Shown here: positions 32,201 to 34,051 of the stretch, one piece after another
Numbering within the stretch: position 1 is the first letter of the stretch
Layout of the letters: each line of letters begins with the position of its first letter
Virus record (IMG/VR): IMGVR_UViG_3300005613_000231
Span: 1-34,051 of that record
Direction: 5' to 3' (one strand)
From: a virus
DNA length: 34,051 bases
Translations under genes and position numbers: made by a program
The notes under the pieces: model-generated
Databases searched by the model: none
The model's input: only the letters and a program-made list of their open reading frames with translations
Told to the model about the DNA's origin: nothing

Positions 32201-32230
32201 GCGGGAGTCGCGCTCTACGAGCACGAGTGA
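29213..32230 (+). CDS. Large tail-tip / central hub protein
   Basis: A 1005-residue protein, largest in the window. The N-terminal part (SLVLEIDGLATRFYSSHAPA, GGATVRIADTGP) begins like baseplate-hub or tail-tip proteins; a long middle contains repeated beta segments, a helical stretch (NALTFVWSDDHPGVELRDGD) and a C-terminal domain (GLGDVVTLTSSQALTYAGAR, FDVGDTVLLRPATLPGGW). It probably forms the tip that contacts the cell surface. The C-terminus ends with a Ser-rich loop and GVALYEHE. No enzymatic motif is visible. It is the last gene of the rightward tail block. Confidence 0.72.
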   Translation: MTLAEDWTRAGLRFSLVLEIDGLATRFYSSHAPAVSSPYEARPGILVGEGGTTLESSRLELTEMLPSGGGATVRIADTGPTSLGGNGAAETLLKMGQRGASAVARLAADVASQAPGAALASLTVDSNAGFAGAGYLWVGQECMSYTGVSGATLFTGITRGQLGSQAEAHFIVDSGGFAPLVTPECVAFRGRRARLVGYIVRDDGSTSNPLVLVAGFIDGAPRMAANGVTVELTLAPDPARLANKLPGYGVAQEAKAARGVHVFTDGIAGTVSGAIVLPRRAGLDISEVWVSAGAGGAGSIEVAPEDVDRARAIFDTSFAAGDVRRGSLDVSNTSGVSEINSITKTTDPAPRNSIYTAGTWAAAQYRRAENPELTDFITSTFHDGTTSPEVLAWPTAMLDQVKSDWSPGTHNSPNGRWADIRLEAGGTALVVVPNIPARSLEVRINGGLGYEDGAADADLLAGIQPQAPGEPAAIGPSSLRFEPARGRNLEPGADGSNVARFSITGPPLAFYQHGEKRITLDDDVFGGVLPAQLELQGTHPSGDQIRQTVQVSAITSHAAPDGSTVYSYTLVENTAQAKFNDEAWAPHRWPLSMVDFGDNPIVARPMVALAATTMPVAVGQILASKHGDGVRGTYDVLHDGLGLDTSQFDQSSVVAAGNGPPQLQTILTRFDRDDPKEAAEVIGPLVRTFGNGVTQGVDRLTGSRLVRLVQIVRPSAARAVDALVDADMTADAAVESMLDDQLVNALTFVWSDDHPGVELRDGDSIPRHGGEAQTQEEELTGLAVDAEVVNLRAVFVPLATRRFGLLAEERRVYRGTIGLGRSMMLGLGDVVTLTSSQALTYAGARGVTEVACLVTAIDPQIDNGTADIELTYWGARVGGFAPAMRVTATPAADQVTVGANVYTLEREPLTGQTVEDLDFFDVGDTVLLRPATLPGGWPTGYTRTITDINRTTRVVTLSAAHGLAIGDRIRSPSYSSSSTRSQKLSHFGDTSTGVVVAGVALYEHE

Positions 32231-32248
32231 GGGGCGGCTAGCCCGATC

Positions 32249-32695
32249 CTACGCGGCGCGGTTGAGAATCCTCCGCACGGTGTTCGCGTGCCACGCACCG
32301 CCCCGCTTGGTCGGGATGCCAAGCTCATTCATCGCGTCGGCCACGCCGCGCCACGTTGCACCATCGCCCCTGATGGCTCGGATTAGGTCGCAGATCATCA
32401 GTTCTTGAACGTTGGGCACGTAGGCGGTGTCGGGACCGAAGTGGTGAACCTGCCACCCGAACGGCGGCTGTCCTGTGCGCTCGCCCCTGGCCTTCTTCGC
32501 GGCGAGAGCGTCCCGGGTCAGCGCCGAAGTCCGCAGATCCTTTCCGTGCACGGCCCCGTGGCAATCCTCGCAAAGCGGAACCGTGCGAGTGCCGCCGCGC
32601 GACCGCGGGATGACGTGGTGCTGATGCAGCGGGCCGGGCGAGTCGCACTCGAAGCACGTCACCCCATCATCTCCCGCCCACTCCACGTCATCCAT
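32249..32695 (-). CDS. HNH endonuclease with recombinase-like C-terminal domain
   Basis: A 148-residue protein. Residues about 14-50 are an HNH finger: CFECDSPGPLHQHHVIPRSR followed by PLCEDCHGAVHG, with two C-x-x-C pairs and the paired His. Residues about 60-148 resemble the recombinase domain (PF07508) that follows the catalytic part of large serine recombinases: KKARGERTGQPPFGWQ, ELMICDLIRAIRGDGATWRG and GIPTKRGGAWHANTVRRIL. There is no serine catalytic domain. It may be a homing-type nuclease that borrows a DNA-binding module; function is inferred. Confidence 0.82.
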   Translation of the reverse strand: MDDVEWAGDDGVTCFECDSPGPLHQHHVIPRSRGGTRTVPLCEDCHGAVHGKDLRTSALTRDALAAKKARGERTGQPPFGWQVHHFGPDTAYVPNVQELMICDLIRAIRGDGATWRGVADAMNELGIPTKRGGAWHANTVRRILNRAA

Positions 32696-33206
32696 CGTTC
32701 AAAATCTCCGCCGCCCGCGCCGCAATACGCCGGGTCATCTCGACCGGGTTGCCCGGCGTGTAGTGCGGCGAGCGCCAGCCGCCGAGGGTGTGCGACAGCG
32801 CGGCGAGTTTGTCGACCATCGCGCTGGCGCCGAGCTGCTTGCGCATCGTCACCACCCACCACGCCTCCGCCTCGATCTCGCACGCCCGCCTGAACCACGG
32901 GTCCGCGAGATACCGCAGGCTCCACGCCCAGCGTCGCCACCACGGACCGGCCTGCTGGGCAACGTGCGCGACCTCGTGCGCCAGCAGCGCGACGCCATCG
33001 ACGGAGTGCAGGTCCGCCGTCGAGCGCAGCCACACCGTCCGGGTCAGCGGGTTGCACCAGGAGCGCGACGCGAACCGCCCGCCGGACTCGCGGATGCGGA
33101 CGCGGTAGTCGCGGGTGCGCGCGATCACCTTGAACCACCCGCGAAGGTCGGCGGTCTCTCGATAGAGTTCGTCGTTCGTCCAGCGGATGTCGACCTGGGG
33201 GTTCAT
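32688..33206 (-). CDS. HExxH zincin-like metallopeptidase
   Basis: A 172-residue protein. It contains LLAHEVAHVAQQAG, an H-E-x-x-H active-site helix, followed about 40 residues later by CEIEAEAWWV, a likely third-ligand Glu helix. The pattern resembles DUF4157-type gluzincins. No signal peptide or membrane segment. It may process a virion protein or cleave a host target. It overlaps both neighbours by a few bases. Confidence 0.75.
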   Translation of the reverse strand: MNPQVDIRWTNDELYRETADLRGWFKVIARTRDYRVRIRESGGRFASRSWCNPLTRTVWLRSTADLHSVDGVALLAHEVAHVAQQAGPWWRRWAWSLRYLADPWFRRACEIEAEAWWVVTMRKQLGASAMVDKLAALSHTLGGWRSPHYTPGNPVEMTRRIAARAAEILNDG

Positions 33207-33541
33207 GCGTCCGCCTCCGCTCGAAGGTCCGCGGATTCGTCATCGTCTCCCTGGTCTACGATCAGGAACTCCATATCTCGCAGAGCGCGCAGCCGCTCCT
33301 GCAAGTTCCGCATCTGCCGCGCCCGGGCCTTGCCCACAGCATCAAGGGCGTCCACCTCCGAGCGGAAGGCATCCTTCCCGAGGTACATCAGGCGCCAGGG
33401 TGTCCGGGCTGACTCCGAGAGGACGACCGCCGCCCCCCTGTAGACGACCCGATCCACCTCAGCCCGGAGGATCCGACCCTCGTCGGTGAGCGTGAAGGCC
33501 GTCACGTAGACGCGATCGCCTGCCTTGATCGTGCCTGTCAT
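33203..33541 (-). CDS. Small protein with SH3-like N-terminus, unknown
   Basis: A 112-residue protein: the N-terminus looks like a small beta-barrel (IKAGDRVYVTAFTLTDEGRI, EVDRVVYRGAAVVLSESART), then a helical coiled-coil region (ALDAVGKARARQMRNLQERL). ATG start by ATGA overlap. No named family. Confidence 0.65.
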   Translation of the reverse strand: MTGTIKAGDRVYVTAFTLTDEGRILRAEVDRVVYRGAAVVLSESARTPWRLMYLGKDAFRSEVDALDAVGKARARQMRNLQERLRALRDMEFLIVDQGDDDESADLRAEADA

Positions 33542-33951
33542 GCGTCCACCCGCCCAGGCCCGAACCAGATCGCGCGGCCCGTCTCGGCGAGGTCTTCGAC
33601 GCGAGCGGCGTCCGTCGCCATCCAGCACTGCCGGCGGCCGAACCAGTCCGCCGCGCACTCCCGCGGCGTGTCCGCCTGTCGCATCATCGACGCGGGCACC
33701 TCGAGCTCGTCGTCCGCGAAGGCGTCGAAGAGGTCCGCGGGGTCGTCCTGGCCGGGCGTTCGGCCCCAGTAGTCGGTGCCGTCGGCCAGCCACACGTCCG
33801 CGAAGAACTGCCGAGCGGCCAGCCATGCCATGTGCTCCCACTCGGCGCACCGCTCGCAGCCATGGTAGGCGTCGAGATCGGTCAGCCGCGCGCCGCAGTC
33901 GCTGCAGTCGCCCGCGTAGGCGCCGCCAGTCTTCCAGGTGTCGTAGTCCAT
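33538..33951 (-). CDS. Zinc-ribbon-containing hypothetical protein
   Basis: A 137-residue protein with GDCSDCGARL (C-x-x-C) and GCERCAEW (C-x-x-C) near the N-terminus, a probable four-Cys zinc site. The rest is acidic and Trp-rich (FFADVWLADGTDYWGRTPGQ). The ATG at 33951 shares one base with the upstream stop (TGATG). Function unknown. Confidence 0.68.
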   Translation of the reverse strand: MDYDTWKTGGAYAGDCSDCGARLTDLDAYHGCERCAEWEHMAWLAARQFFADVWLADGTDYWGRTPGQDDPADLFDAFADDELEVPASMMRQADTPRECAADWFGRRQCWMATDAARVEDLAETGRAIWFGPGRVDA

Positions 33952-34051
33952 CACTCGGCCTCCACGAGGCGCGGCCAGCCGTTCTCAACCTCGATGCGAT
34001 ACGCGACATCCGGCCTGATGCCGTCCTCGCCGACGTAGGCGACCGCGCAAC
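33951..34051 (-). CDS. Hypothetical protein, 5' partial
   Basis: The C-terminal 32 residues of a gene that begins beyond the right edge: the visible sequence reads CAVAYVGEDGIRPDVAYRIE and ends PRLVEAE before TGA. It is the first visible gene of the leftward accessory operon. Too short to classify. Confidence 0.62.
   Translation of the reverse strand, partial: CAVAYVGEDGIRPDVAYRIEVENGWPRLVEAE

Noticed and set aside
32231-32248. Short hairpin (GGGC-GGCTA-GCCC) between the converging tail hub and HNH genes as a terminator
   Set aside because: Only four base pairs and no T tract on either strand; too weak to call.

Overview
The window is almost one entire tailed-phage genome from a high-GC host, opened inside two divergently oriented genes: a tail-fibre gene truncated at base 1 and a minus-strand gene truncated at base 34051. 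A DUF935/Mu gp29-like portal, MuF-like protein, ClpP-type prohead protease, DUF2190-like decoration protein, capsid protein, a frameshifted tail chaperone pair, a 659-residue tape measure and large tail-tip proteins indicate a siphovirus with a moderately long non-contractile tail. No integrase, partitioning gene or lysogeny module is visible; the only repressor-like gene is a 63-residue XRE protein. Host identity is not shown directly. High GC and one small protein with a C-x-x-D-x-D-C pattern reminiscent of myxobacterial Cys-rich proteins hint at Myxococcota or a similar high-GC lineage, but this is weak evidence.

Layout. 1-3582 (+): tail fibre with a LamG-like C-terminus, then a lysis cassette (holin candidate, M15 peptidase endolysin with a peptidoglycan-binding domain, several small membrane/coiled-coil proteins) containing a stand-alone CheY-like receiver domain. 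3579-7068 (-): leftward early operon with unknown small genes, a RecT-like annealing protein, a YqaJ exonuclease and the XRE regulator. 7069-7175: divergent control region with a palindromic operator candidate and a perfect 10-bp inverted repeat. 7176-11026 (+): replication operon with a lambda-O-like winged-helix initiator carrying five iterons and an A-rich tandem repeat inside its coding sequence, a DnaB-type helicase, two helper proteins and a RusA-type resolvase. 11050-14072 (+): zinc-finger protein, terminase small and large subunits and small accessory genes. 14130-24084 (+): head genes and tail completion, tube and chaperone genes. 24084-32230 (+): tape measure and tail tip. 32249-34051 (-): accessory operon with an HNH protein joined to a recombinase-like domain, an HExxH zincin and three small genes.

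Genes are tightly packed; most consecutive genes share bases through ATGA, GTGA or TGATG junctions, implying translational coupling. RecT/YqaJ, initiator/helicase and RusA fit recombination-assisted replication feeding a terminase packaging motor. The most informative non-gene signals are the iteron origin inside the initiator gene, a -1 slippery heptamer (CCCAAAA) in the tail chaperone gene, an internal GTG start with a strong ribosome site in the protease gene that would yield a separate scaffold protein, and a hairpin terminator candidate after the capsid genes. I saw no tRNA genes, CRISPR array or insertion sequence. Promoter calls rest on sigma70-like hexamers read by eye in GC-rich DNA and are tentative.
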